Shown here: piece by piece, positions 1 to 11,318 of the stretch
Numbering within the stretch: the first letter of the stretch is position 1
How the letters are laid out: each line of letters starts with the position of its first letter
Assembly (NCBI GenBank): GCA_949361645.1
Contig: OX442435.1
Span: 6,583,045-6,647,044 of the forward strand
DNA from: Spongilla lacustris
Taxonomy: Eukaryota > Porifera > Demospongiae > Spongillida > Spongillidae
Direction: 5' to 3'
DNA: 64,000 nucleotides
Translations under genes and position numbers: made by a program
Notes under the pieces: model-generated
Databases searched by the model: none
The model's input: the letters and a program-made list of their open reading frames with translations, nothing else
Told to the model about the DNA's origin: nothing

Positions 1-146
1 AAGAAGTGTATTACCGTCTATGATTAGTGCCCCTATGGTTTAATATAAATCTTTAGAGTGATTGGTAGCTCTGAAAAGAGCTGTGACTAGATTGGTTCCT
101 AGGTGATAATGAGATATGATGATGATGCAAAAGAATGGGTAATTTA

Positions 147-1151
147 TTAGTTGGCTGCATTACTTATTAAAAGATGGTTTTCAATGGAACCAAGGCCAGG
201 TACTGAGTGATCTTCTACAAACACTGCATTTTCACTCACATCTTCACTAAACACCAAGGATAGATCTGCAAAGCCCAGTGTGTGTACTACCTCTTCTACA
301 TTACCAGAAGAAAGAGCTTCATCTATGCGAGCCACTGCATGGTGATGTTTGCGCACAGAGTACAAAAGCCACAGAAATCTTCTCAGCATTGGATAGTGTG
401 TTGAGGCTGCTCGAATCACTCTTAGTGGACATGCACATGACAGCATCTCACAAGATATAGGATGTCCATGCAGTTCACTGACCCGAGGTTGTTCTCCATT
501 GTCTAGTGTGTCAGGAATAGTAGCCTGTGCCTGTTGAACTAATGTACAACCTCTGTCTATTTTGTCAAGCCCCTGACATATTTTATCTAGTGACATTTTA
601 AAGAGGGACTTTGTGGTACATATTACCTCTATCTCCTCCTGACTGGGCTGTCTGCACTCACTAGAACACTCCCACTTTAGTGGCCTCATGCTCATTGTCC
701 CTATCTCCTTACTGACAACACAGCGACCATGCTGGTCTACTGGCATGGCTCGTACGTGTTTGACTGGTGTGTAAGAACTATCATAAAAATATGGCTCTGA
801 GCCCACAGTGTGACAACGCTCCCAACTGTCTACATTAGAATGTGAAAAGCTCAAAGCATTGATGGAGCGCACACCATTAATGATCACCCCAGCATGTACT
901 CTACGCAGGCTCAAAGCTTTGCTTACCAAAGCATTTGCGCATATCTTAGCTACTGCTTCACTAGCAGTTCGTGTGAGTACCTTTGGAGCTAGACTGGGAT
1001 TAACTTTATTGAAGGCATCATTTAACTCTCCAAGTAATGAGCTATTCTTACGAAGGGCTTTATTTAGCTCACACTTGTATGTACCCTGTACAGTATCATT
1101 GGGCTCAAACAGAGTGTATCTAAAGGGAGAAGAACAGAAATCCTCAATCAA
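147..1151 (-). CDS. Unrecognised 334-aa protein, multicopy family
   Basis: A single open frame of 334 codons starts at the Met at 1151 and stops at 147. I recognise no domain. The N-terminal third is polar (SPFRYTLFEPNDTV, then a Lys-rich helix-like stretch). A central segment has VGSEPYFYDSSYTP and MPVDQHGRC, followed by a Cys/His-containing region (ECSSECRQ; HGHPISCEMLSCAC) that could bind metal, though no standard finger spacing is clear. The frame is real in the sense that a diverged copy at 18380-18760 keeps the same residues (LYEPNDSV, SEPYFYDTSY, IPVDLNG). Presence of a decayed relative within 20 kb suggests a gene carried by a mobile element or a rapidly duplicating family. It may be only part of a longer spliced gene. 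Confidence 0.5.
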   Translation of the reverse strand: MIEDFCSSPFRYTLFEPNDTVQGTYKCELNKALRKNSSLLGELNDAFNKVNPSLAPKVLTRTASEAVAKICANALVSKALSLRRVHAGVIINGVRSINALSFSHSNVDSWERCHTVGSEPYFYDSSYTPVKHVRAMPVDQHGRCVVSKEIGTMSMRPLKWECSSECRQPSQEEIEVICTTKSLFKMSLDKICQGLDKIDRGCTLVQQAQATIPDTLDNGEQPRVSELHGHPISCEMLSCACPLRVIRAASTHYPMLRRFLWLLYSVRKHHHAVARIDEALSSGNVEEVVHTLGFADLSLVFSEDVSENAVFVEDHSVPGLGSIENHLLISNAAN

Positions 1152-1584
1152 ATCTAAAACATGTTAATGTAAATTTTAAACTAATAACACACGACAAATT
1201 ACAGCCTAATAGTAAACTATAGGTTACGATGTATAAGTCAACCGTCTAAAAATGTAAATAAGTTTTAGATGACAATACCATATACTTTATTATGCACATC
1301 CTTGTTTATCCATCAATTTAACCCACTCGCTAGCTTGCTATCTATAACTCGCAGACTACTCACAAGAAACGAATAATGCATACAGTATACCGGTCCCTTG
1401 CGCGTGAATAAAAGTTGGACATATTGCACCCAAATGGTATAGTACACTGCATGCAAACACTCCTACCTCGTAGGATTTCTTTTCCTGCGGCTGTTTTTTT
1501 TCCTTGAGATAACTCTCTTGGCCTTTGGATTTGTCTGATTTTGAGCTTGTTTGGAGGCTAAAATCAGTTCTCGATTTTGATCGT
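1152..1584. other. No gene seen
   Basis: AT-rich sequence after the unknown gene's start. I see no convincing exon, RNA gene or repeat structure here. Confidence 0.5.
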
Positions 1585-1710
1585 AGTAAGCCTTCACGCT
1601 TTCCTTCTTACTTTCCGGATCAAGCCAGTATTGGACCTTCACGCTCTCCTTCCAAGGGCGGATCCAACGAGGGGGTCCTGGGGGTCCGGACCCCCCCCCC
1701 CCCCCCCCCT
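1585..1710 (-). repeat. Fragment of QYWLDPESKKES-type element plus poly(C)
   Basis: Read on the minus strand, 1590-1665 encodes about one and a half units of a 15-residue repeat (QYWLDPESKKES). The same unit occurs twice in the fragment at 4600-4710. It is followed by a GGATCC-containing end (GCGGATCC at about 1657) and a run of about 19 C (1690-1708). This is the decayed end of a transposon whose other fragment lies 3 kb away. Confidence 0.5.
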
Positions 1711-1829
1711 CAGGACCATGATGAATATAATTACTATTAATACCCCAGTCACGTGCGCATAAAGTCGACGACGCGTCGTTTAAAAGCGCATTCTTCGTAT
1801 ATCATATAGGCGTCGGAAGGTATTTAACC

Positions 1830-1894
1830 TGGGGAGGGGGGGGGGGGGGGGGGGGGGGGAGGGGGGGGGGGGGGGGGAGGGGGGGGGGGGGGGT
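1830..1894. repeat. Poly(G) tract with scattered A
   Basis: About 60 bases of G interrupted by a few single A bases. It is a low-complexity tract; any proline-rich frame read from it is an artefact. Confidence 0.9.
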
Positions 1895-2066
1895 AGGCGG
1901 CTGATTTAATTTCATACAATGACATCGTTCGTACACGCGACAGTGACATAGAGACGATATACTATCTCTGGTGACGCGTAAAACTGCATGAATGCGTCGC
2001 CTATATGTGATTCCCGCGATTTTTTTTCTATAACTCACTTGACCAGCATTTATACGTGCAAGAGTA

Positions 2067-4372
2067 GGTACTTTAATAAATTTTTGAAAATTAATATAAC
2101 GAGAACTTTTATGTATAGCCTAACAGAGCAAAATGAATGCATCAAAATATGCTTTTGCCAATGAAAACAGATTATTTCAAAAGTTATAGCGTTTCAAACA
2201 TTGCATCGCCGGTGATTAACAATGTACGCAATGTGAATGGACCGCGATATAAAAAACTGTGACCGCTTGACTTCTCCGTGCAGCTGCTGTACAAGTATTG
2301 AAGATAATGATGCCACAATTGCATAAAATACAAGATAGATACTCTTGATAAGGCTCACAGTGTCAAATACACATTGCAACTAAATTTAGGTCTCCCTTTA
2401 TACAATCCACTGCCAATAGCCCATATAGTGATATTGTAATGTTCGCCGTCATCCTTCCAATATGTAATAATTACTTTAGGACTTCTTTGATTGCTTTACA
2501 CATATTATATAGCTGCACCATAGCTGTTCAAAATACAGACCATTAATGACACATGAAATAAAATATTGTATTCCTTTTGCAGTATCTGGAAATTCATTTG
2601 ATAATTCAACTTTCTTTTGTGCCACACATTGCAACTTCTTTTCTATCTTCCTCCTTAAACTGCTCCAGCTCATCTTATTTTTAGGTCTCTGCTCTTATAA
2701 TATAAAAATGTTGTTTACTAACTAGATTTAGCTGTATTTTCTTGCTCGTTCTGGGAGTGTACACACAACCACTGCATTGTCCTATTTTACTTTTCCAACA
2801 AGGAACCCTACTTTAATATTAGACGCTTCTCCTATATCATGGTCGCATCACCCAATCCACTTTGACGTATAATTGGTGCTGTAGATGCCGACACCATACA
2901 AAATGTCACATGACATGATCCTAATACTACTGAGAACCTACATACAGAACAGGGACCAACTACCTATATAGCTAAGCTTTGATTTTGAGCCTACATATTT
3001 AGAGATGGTAGGCCCATACCACCTTAGGGGAACTGAAGTGAGGGGAAAAATCATGCTGGCTCTAGTCAAACAAAATATCACGACATGGCATATAGCCACA
3101 ACTGATAAACATTTGTATTATAATTAAGAATCATGATGCTTCCTGATCTGCTGCCACTGGCCTGCTTCTTCTCCAGATCTCTAGAAGCCTGTGCATAAGA
3201 TAAAGCACCACAAGGGGGGGACAGTGCACATGACACCTAGAATGCTCACATACATGTACATGTATCTGCAGAAACCATCTCTTGTACCACATGGCACTAT
3301 GTGTATGTATATCGAACACTCATCAACAGCCCAACACAGAGGCCATGACATTGTATTCAACATACCAGGATATCAACACCCTTCAACAGCTATACCTTAA
3401 CATACAAATTGTTAGTCGCTACACTCAAACTGCATTCCTATAGGAGCATATTTTGCTCCTCAACCGACAGAAAAGTGCATTTCTATATAGGCATAGCCAG
3501 CCAGGCCAAGGGTGTGTTCAGCAAACATATTGTCCACTGGTGCTGACAATGTTTGCCAGGTCTATATTAATGTATAGCACCAACCCATTCCTTATTTCAG
3601 GAACTAGCAGTTTGTAATGCTCATCTGAAGATTTGAACAGTTCTCATTCTAAACAGCAATAGAAATAGCATGCATTTCTCAATGTTAATGCATAGCTAAC
3701 ATTAATATATTGTCTTGAAAAATACGCTGTGTGGGCACCATCATATCACAATAATACAGCTATTTTTAATGACATGAGGATCCGTACTGTAAAACAGTTT
3801 CAATAACTAACGTGCACCTTGACGAATTTGGTGTGTATTAAATAGAGCTATCAAAAAACTCTTTGGCACACAAAGAAAATAGATTGTCTATGCATTGAAA
3901 ATACTAAAATTAAGTTTAATTCACAGGGCTCTAACATAGAAATACCAGGTTAAGCAGTATTATGTCGAGCTCTAAGCAATCCAACAGTAAACACCTGTGC
4001 CGTTAAATGGACCCTTGGGCACCATCCAAAGTTCATGAAATTGTATCCTGATATAGACTAAGACCTAATATATATGGCAAATGCTTCCTCAAGTTGGCAC
4101 CTTTAAAAACTAGCGAATGGCTAATCGCGATAGAATACTATGAAAATCAACGAGGCACACACAATTACGCCGTATGCTGCCTTACATTTCGAAACCATTA
4201 GTGTACCGTGCAACCCCTTTTCTTCTTTAACCTAGCAATAAAGTCCTAAATACCTTCCAAACAACTTTACAAAACGCGTATCTTCTTGAGCACTCGTAGA
4301 GAAATCCAAAATACGGTCACAATTTTCGACGCACCAGTTTCCGCCTACGTACACGCAATTTATTAAAGTACC
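2067..4372. mobile_element. TIR DNA transposon, copy 1 (about 2.3 kb)
   Basis: The ends are perfect 14-bp terminal inverted repeats, GGTACTTTAATAAA at 2067-2080 and its complement at 4359-4372, each flanked by TA, so the target duplication is probably TA (Tc1/mariner-like style). A second copy with identical ends lies inverted at 42090-44236, and internal segments match between the copies (for example 4210-4370 with 42100-42250, and 2090-2290 with 44030-44220). The centre (about 3120-3660) is not shared with copy 2; part of it (2990-3200) matches 47807-48091. No long transposase frame is visible, so this looks non-autonomous or decayed. Confidence 0.75.
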
Positions 4373-4552
4373 TACCAAGAGCTAGGTGGTTTTCAAACTG
4401 CAGGCCACACCCATTTAAAATCCACATAAGCCTGGGAACAAGAACTTAACTGAGTGCAAGTCACTGCCGCCGTTTCCATGCAATCTTTCTGTGGATCATG
4501 GAATAACTAACATGCAAAAAAAATTGCGCGCGCGATGCGCGCGCCCCTCCCC

Positions 4553-4861
4553 TCATCTATTATTAATGTCGGACCCCCCCCCTCGCCAAATTCCTGGATC
4601 CGCCACTGCCTTCTTACTTTCCGGATCAAGCCAGTACTGGGCCTTCGCGCTCTCCTTCTTACTTTCCGGATCAAGCCAGTACTGGGCCTTCGCGCTCTCC
4701 TTCTTACTCTCAGAATTGGCCTTCTTTTTTTCATGCGCTTCTTGAAAACTGTCACGCTCCTCACATTCATCTTGCGACTCGTCAGCACAGCTGTCCTCAT
4801 TTAACTTGGCAATCTTCTTAGCTAGATTTCTTTCTCTTCGAGCTCTCCGACGTGAAGGCAT
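4553..4861 (-). pseudogene. N-terminal fragment of a transposon-type protein
   Basis: From an ATG at 4861 the minus strand encodes a basic start (MPSRRRARRERNLAKK), an acidic stretch (DECEERDS), then two 15-residue repeats with QYWLDPESKKES. It runs straight into DPGIWRGGG, encoded by the GGATCC/poly(C) element end at 4575-4610, and stops. Proteins starting with a basic patch and carrying xYxxDPExK repeats are common in transposon-encoded proteins of sponges and cnidarians (general knowledge; the exact family is not assigned). The fragment is truncated by the low-complexity end. Confidence 0.4.
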
Positions 4862-7440
4862 TTTGACAAAAACAAGCCGTTGCACGTCAAAACTTTCACA
4901 AAGACAAAATGGATGCTTTGAATAATGCTCAGGGGTATATAGTATCGCTATACATGATATACACGTGTTTCCAGTGCTACTGTAGGCAGGCACTTCAGTG
5001 GTTTCTGGCCACCACTGGCTTCCAAAGATCGAAATTGTGTTCAGTATAACTCAAAATAGAAAAGTAATAGCACCAAACAAATTCGGCAGAAAGTTTCTAA
5101 CTTATCTCCTACAGTTCCTTTTGATAACAGCAAACATTACGCTTCAATCGTGACAAAGATACAGTCCAATAAACCTTTTATCCGAGCGAATCTTATCTTA
5201 TCAGATCTGGAAGAAGAAGAAGGAATCGTGTTTTCCCATGTTTTCAGGTTCTAGTGTGGGAACGAGTGAGCGTTATCTCTGTTGTCTGAGCTTTCTAAGC
5301 GTCGGCAGTTTTACTACATTGTAGGTAATCGTTGGCTGTATCCAAATACGCTCGCTAAATTCCAACTGATTCTACGGCGTATCGGCAATAATGAAATCTG
5401 GTGTTTTGCTAATCGTATTCATGACACTTCAAATTCTACATAGGACCTACTAACGTAGGTCCCGATACTCAAATATTACTCCCTTTAATACCTCTCCGCC
5501 CACCCCCAAATGTTAAATAATACACCAAACGCAAGTCTAGGGAAGTTGTACTTAATGGGGGGTGATGGTTTTCCCCGATGTCTGAAAGAATCTATTGAAA
5601 GTTAGCGTCGATTGAACACTAAAATTAATACAATGTAACTATAAAATCATAAATGTGACTGGTTTATAAAATTAGAAACAAAAGAATAGCAGCTGATTGC
5701 AATTACATGTACGTGTAGCTATTCAATGGCCCAGAACAAAACAAATATGAAACTTTTTTGCGGGTAACCTGTGAATATAATAATTATCCATACCGGGTAT
5801 GCACACAATTTTACATAGTTTTCAGCCGTTTTACGAGGTGGACCTTGGGCAAAAAGAGGTCAGGTTATAGCTCGAATGCCTGACCGGCTGCTACGGTATG
5901 GAACGCCAAAATGGACAAAATTATATCATCCTCGTTTGCAACGATCATGACTATCGAATATTTAGGAGTCTGACTACTGATTTAAATAATAGAGATGCTT
6001 TTGAGGCGCGGGATTTTAAGCAGGCTTTCTTTAAAATATCATATATAGCGCGTGAAGGTCTACGGACCAGTCGAGATGAGAACAAGTCAGTGACCTGTGC
6101 TCAAAGGCCTACATGTTCTTTGTAACGAATACCAACCTGGTAACCCCACGGCCAGCATATATTGTGTATATAGGTATGTAAAATACATTAGAATGGATTG
6201 AACTCTAGCAACTTGAGGTTCCACGTCAGCTAGCTCGAGCGCCTGATATCGATCCGGCCGTGCTTGTGGTCGTAGGATTTTTTTAATCGTGAAGGCGTGC
6301 TGTATAGAAACTTAAGCAAATCTGTGTATTCATGACAGGATCGTGTTGTTTGAATTATACTTATACGGTAATCTACGTTTTATTCATACATGTATAAATG
6401 CTAATCACTGACACATCGAACCAACTCATATACACACGTGTATGTACATTAATTTTGTTGCACAGGCCTAGGAATCTTTGCATGTTGATTGTGGATTAAA
6501 AAACTGACCTAGTCAATTATGTACCTATACATGCATAATAAATAAATCAGACAGGTATCCCAAGCAATCTTCATTCCATGTCATTAAATATTGACAAGGC
6601 TTCCTTGCCAAACAGATTGATTATAATGCCATGTTTGTAAATCAGCTATATACCTTCTCCCAGTCTCAACCTCAACCCGGCTCCACTTTGACCCATCTGT
6701 GTTCCTCATTATGGCCATATCATGCATGTACATGCTCTGCCCTAGTGACCATCTCAAATGGTGTCCTGTGTCCATGCAATGCATACCTTGACTCAAGGTC
6801 ACCATGCTTTATTAACATGTGGTCTCTGTGACTGTTGTTGACTGGCTTACACATGTAGGTCCTGGAAGTGGCTCTTTCAAGTTCAGAAGCATGACAAGCT
6901 CTATAGCTGAAATCTGCGAAGCTGTCACTAAGGTGGTTGTGCCTTTAGACTACATCACCACCTGAATAACATATCATGATCAGGACATGGTGCCCATGAA
7001 TGTTCGTGTTCATGTTCATCTGCATCTGTGATAACATTTGCTAAAATTATTCGTTGCGAAAGAACAGAGCATACATGTAATAGCAACAAAATATTCTGTC
7101 AAGGTACATGAAGCAAGGAATACTAATTCCAAATCAGGATTTCATGGGGTTTTTCATTATACCTCTATAGCCTCCTGACACAGACACAATTTGAATGCAT
7201 AATCTTTCAAGTCAGATTTTTTTTTCTGAAATAAAGTACATCAGAAATGCCAGCTTGCCTGGACTAACATTAAAAGTTATTGCAGCCAATAGTTTAACAA
7301 GATCAAGCAGTTAGGTAAAGTGTAGTAACGGGCAGCACACTAAATATAATTTATACCCCTTGATTCTCATCTGCCATGCAAGTAAAAATAATAATAATAA
7401 TAAAGGCCTCACCAACAGACACTGAGCACATGTATATGCA
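4862..7440. other. No gene recognised
   Basis: AT-rich sequence with only short open frames, for example 5898-6125 on the plus strand and 6584-6805 on the minus strand. Neither has recognisable domains, homopolymer-free exon borders or a paralogue in the window. I see no RNA gene. Confidence 0.4.
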
Positions 7441-7512
7441 TGTATAACCCCCACCCCCATCCCACCCCACCCTACCCCACCCCCATCCCACCCCACCCCA
7501 CCCCACCCCCAT
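7441..7512. repeat. C-rich (CCCCA)n-type simple repeat
   Basis: Irregular tandem CCCCA/CCCCACC units. Glycine/tryptophan-rich frames on the minus strand across this tract are repeat artefacts. Confidence 0.85.
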
Positions 7513-8402
7513 TCTTCGCAGTGGAATTGACCAGAGAATAAATGAAAAACTGAACTGATGTGATAAAGAAGAGAAGTGGATCATAGTAGACAAGGGCCAC
7601 CACATTCATGCCAGTATTCAAACAATCAGGCCAGTATTCAAACAACTGATCTGGACTCCAATGCATGGGCCATCATCACACTTCATATCTCATCAAAGAT
7701 GATAGAATCAAAGGACTCAATCGCTTTGGTTAAAAATGTCCAAATGGCTACAAAATGGTCCTATGGAAGTGTGCACGTGATAGCAAGGGGCGCTGCCTGC
7801 TGCAACACCCTGGCCTATTCTATATCACATGTTGACTTTTGCATCTAGGGATGTCACCCACACGCCACCATAATTAGTGACAGCAAAAGTTTCAGCCACC
7901 CTGTGCAGCATCTCTCAGTGCCTGTACTCTTTCCATTCTCATGCATGTTTAATTATGCAAATGTAATTCATTATTGGGTGCATCATTTTGCTGTGGTGTT
8001 TATTATTATTAGCTCATGTTTTATGATTGCACTGTGCATGTCTACTATCAAGAACAGGGCTGAACCTAATTGTTGATGCAATCAAAGGAAAGGGGACTTT
8101 TTACATGCTGCTGGATCACAACAAGAAATGGGGCAATATTATGCATGCATAAGAGCCTTATACATTATGATCATACTAGACAAGAAGCAATTCTAGGCAC
8201 TTTAAAAAGGTGAGCATTACACAGTTCAATTGATGGTAAAACCTCTGCTTGGCTAATTGCATTGCTACTGCTTTCACATCATATTGATTTGTTTGCAACA
8301 TAATTCCGTGATGCCCTGTCTATGAGATATTAGAGACCTTTACTTAACATGCCCACAACCTATGGTTCAGTACTTAATCTTAAGCATGCCATGGACTGTA
8401 AA
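7513..8402. other. No gene recognised
   Basis: Contains an open frame of 90 codons at 7576-7848 without recognisable features. Nothing else is supportable. Confidence 0.4.
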
Positions 8403-8730
8403 ACAGGAGTCCTAGTCACCCAGCGCCACAATGAAGTAAGAGATTCACTGGGCGATCTGGCCTCAATAGTGTTCAATAATGTGCTAAATAGAGCCAGTAG
8501 TGAGCCAGGAGGCTAACACCAGGGACAGTACTCCCACATCAGTAGCATTGTCTCCACAGCAGAACAGAAGAAAAGGAATTACAGTGATGCTACTCCACTG
8601 ATAAAATGTTCGGCTGAGAAGCAAACTTCTTACTTAAAAAGAGGATTAACCTCTTGGACAAAGCATAGGCTATGCACAAGGCTCTCTTTTGCTATCCTCA
8701 GAGCCACACACCAGGTGGAACAGTGGAATT
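8403..8730 (+). pseudogene. Decayed retroelement protein, C-terminal part
   Basis: The first 37 codons are open (GVLVTQRHNEVRDSLGD...). After a stop at about 8514 the similarity continues as IVSTAEQKKRNYSDA and then RLSFAILRAT. The last two motifs correspond to LLSAENEKKKKYLDA and LVFAILRAT in the fragment at 10447-10947, in the same order and much closer together, so this copy has internal deletions. These motifs belong to the C-terminal region of reverse-transcriptase-bearing retroelement proteins common in invertebrate genomes (established by recollection of the family, not a search). It is dead. Confidence 0.6.
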
Positions 8731-9689
8731 GGGACATATGATAGTGCAGGGCTGTCAATGGAGTTATCAAGCTTTGACTCTTCTTTGTCTTTATAGATAT
8801 ACATTGTAAAGATAATTATTGTGAATATATAATTATTTTTGTATAACAATAAGTATCACATCACATACAAGAGAATACATGAATGGAAATTATGCTACTA
8901 CCTACTGTACTTTACCTAACACAACAGTTTACAGAGAGCGGGATAGGATGGCTCGGGAATTTGCTCTTACAAGGGCCAAACTGAGTCTACCAACAATTTC
9001 ATTGCAAATAAGTGACTTGGGACTTCCCTGTCTAGTGGACAAACAGGTAGCACGTCTTGACAGTGCTTGAATATATACATATATTATAATATTAAGTTTT
9101 GTGCTGTTGCATTCATACAGTTACACATATACATTACAAACAAAAGGGTTAATGGTTCTACAGATATTCCTAATCATTACAGGAGTGCTTGTGAGCTAGC
9201 TCACATCAAAGTCAGGCTAAGACTTGTAGCGATTTCCCCTGGTGGCTAAGTGTGCTGCATGGCTTCTGCACCCCAGCACCGGTACCCATAAGTCTCCACT
9301 GCTATGGGGATACATGTCCAGCCAAGCTCTGAGCACTTGGCAACATTCGAATTGTGCTTGCACGCCTCGGCTGCCAGAGCTGCAGATCTATTGTATTTAT
9401 TTATTTAGTTGTTATTAGTTATTCAGTTACATGCAGATGCTGATTATATTATAATGTCATGTAGGTAAAATGATGTATACAACTAGACTACACAGTGTGT
9501 ACACAAAACAAAACATTACAAAATTAAAAATGAATAAGAGAAGGGGAGTAAAAAGTAAGGAAACAAGCAATTGAGGAAAAAATATGCATTTGTTAATATT
9601 ACAGACCTATATCATTTAGCAAATCTATCTGCCTGAAATTTATGTAAGTATGTAATATGTAGAATGCATAATTTCTATAGACTCAAGCT
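8731..9689. other. No intact gene; possible retroelement flank
   Basis: A 63-codon frame at 8879-9070 ends with a plausible but unrecognised peptide (REFALTRAKLSLPTISLQ). The rest is AT-rich. Position between two retroelement fragments suggests retroelement-derived flank, but I cannot show it. Confidence 0.3.
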
Positions 9690-10260
9690 GTTCTTCTGGT
9701 AAGACCAGTGGCCTTGGAATTAGTAGTGCTTTGCAGCTGGCACCTTCTGCCTTCTTGGCTTCTGCTGCTGCCTCCTCCCCTCTAGTCCATCAGATTCTTT
9801 CCCCACAGCTCAGTGATACTCATACAGGAAGCTCTTGCCTTATAGACCTGCAGCTGTAACCAATCTCCTCCAGAAGGTATTACTTCCTGTCACCAAAAGT
9901 CATGGGACATACAAATAATCCTAGCCATCAAGGAGGACATATTTAACTCAGCAACAAATGAGACATCCAAAAGTCGCTATCTAGCAGCTTTTGCAGAAGA
10001 ATCAGGCATTTGGCTTAATGCACTGCCATTGTCTTCATTGGGTCTTCGGATGGATGATTCCATGCACCTTTCAGATTGCTATCAGCCTCCGGCTTGGCTT
10101 GGCATTTTGTAAACCCCATTGTTGCCATCACTGTGGTTGTGAGGTCACCACCTTTGCCACCCATGGCCTTAGTTGTGTCCAAAGCCAAGGTCGTTATAAC
10201 CATCATATCTTTGAATGATATCATTCACAGAGCTTTAGGGACATTCAGTTATTATGTTAT
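9690..10260 (+). pseudogene. Decayed retroelement protein, post-RT region
   Basis: Frames switch along the fragment, but motif order is that of the region after reverse transcriptase in a family of invertebrate retroelement proteins: GLGISSALQLAPSAFLASAA, then WLNALPLSSLGLRMDD, then LRLGLAFCKPHCC with CGCEVTTFATHGLSC (a Cys/His cluster), then GRYNHHI and LNDIIHRAL. At least two frameshifts and several stops (for example near 9855 and 9945) break it. It is on the strand opposite to the 10447-10947 fragment, so the two are not one insertion in simple order. Confidence 0.65.
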
Positions 10261-10446
10261 TTATTATTTTTATTTTTTAAAGTTGTTCTCAACTTGATCC
10301 CTCCTATGGATAGGTATAACATGATAATATATACATAGTAATATCCTTACAAAAATAAAAATAATAAATACAGGATAATCATAAAATACAAAGGAATAAA
10401 TAACATACTCAGGACATGTGCACACAAATCATAGCACATACAAATT

Positions 10447-10947
10447 CTATTCATAAGCTGATGTGGGTAGTCCAGCCCCATCATCCATGTGCACTGCACT
10501 TCTCCGTTTCACTCTGTTTCCTCTTATGCACAGATCTGTGGCTCTTAGTATAGCAAACACCAACGTCACCCTTACCCATCCAGTCACTTCACTTAGTGAT
10601 TTTTCCCACATTAATGCTATTTTGGTTGCTAAAAGCTTTATGACAGAGTTAGCTTCTCGAGCTAGGACACCATCAATTGAGGTGACAAAAGGGGTAAAAG
10701 ACGCATGTCTAGCCTCAACAGCATCCAGGTATTTCTTTTTCTTCTCATTTTCAGCTGATAGGAGAACAGAATCAACAGTGCGGCTGTTATATGACTGGGC
10801 GTCAGTGTCCATGACACAAATATCAAGTAAGGCCTCAGTCTGGGCAGCCCACAATCCTCTCACACCAAGATCAGCTACCATGGCAGGTAGACCTCTTACA
10901 GGATCAGCATCTCTCACAATTGGGCTGGGGGGCTTTAGCCCCTCCAA
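10447..10947 (-). pseudogene. Retroelement protein C-terminus, open fragment
   Basis: A 166-codon open segment carrying ADLGVRGLWAAQTEALLDI, DTDAQSYNSRTV, LLSAENEKKKKYLDA, FTPFVTSIDGVL and WVRVTLVFAILRAT. This is the typical C-terminal module downstream of the reverse transcriptase in invertebrate retroelements (family recollection). The upstream part is missing: the frame begins right beside a poly(G)/poly(C) tract at 10960-11010. It shares its final motifs with the dead copy at 8403-8730. Confidence 0.6.
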
Positions 10948-10957
10948 TCGTGACGAA

Positions 10958-11010
10958 GGGGGGGGGGGGGGGGGGGGGGGGGGGCTGAGCCCCCCCCCCC
11001 CCCCCCCAAT
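10958..11010. repeat. Poly(G) and poly(C) hairpin tract
   Basis: A run of about 23 G, then GGCTGAGCC, then about 18 C. The arms are complementary, so the stretch could fold on itself. It marks the end of the retroelement fragment. Confidence 0.85.
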
Positions 11011-11318
11011 CAGAAAAAGGACAACTTAGATCCTGATAAGTACAGAAATAGTTGTATCCAGTTAGTAGCGTTATAAAATGTAGTATGCCTCGCTTAGATC
11101 ATGTAGTACGTATACAGCGGGAGATTTATTCATTGCGGATTGCGCGGATTGCTCAGTAATCAGTTGTCTGCTACATGTGTATGAATGATACTATAGAAGG
11201 GCGGGGGGCTTTAAATCTCCCTAGATATACAGTAACTGATGTGCTGCACGATGGCCAACAGTGGTGGCGCATGCAGACACCTCAAGTCTCACGCCTTAAT
11301 GTCTATCTGCGCAAGCAT

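Noticed and set aside
10463..11029. 188-codon plus-strand open frame
   Set aside because: Antisense shadow of the minus-strand retroelement fragment, extended by a poly(G)/poly(C) tract.
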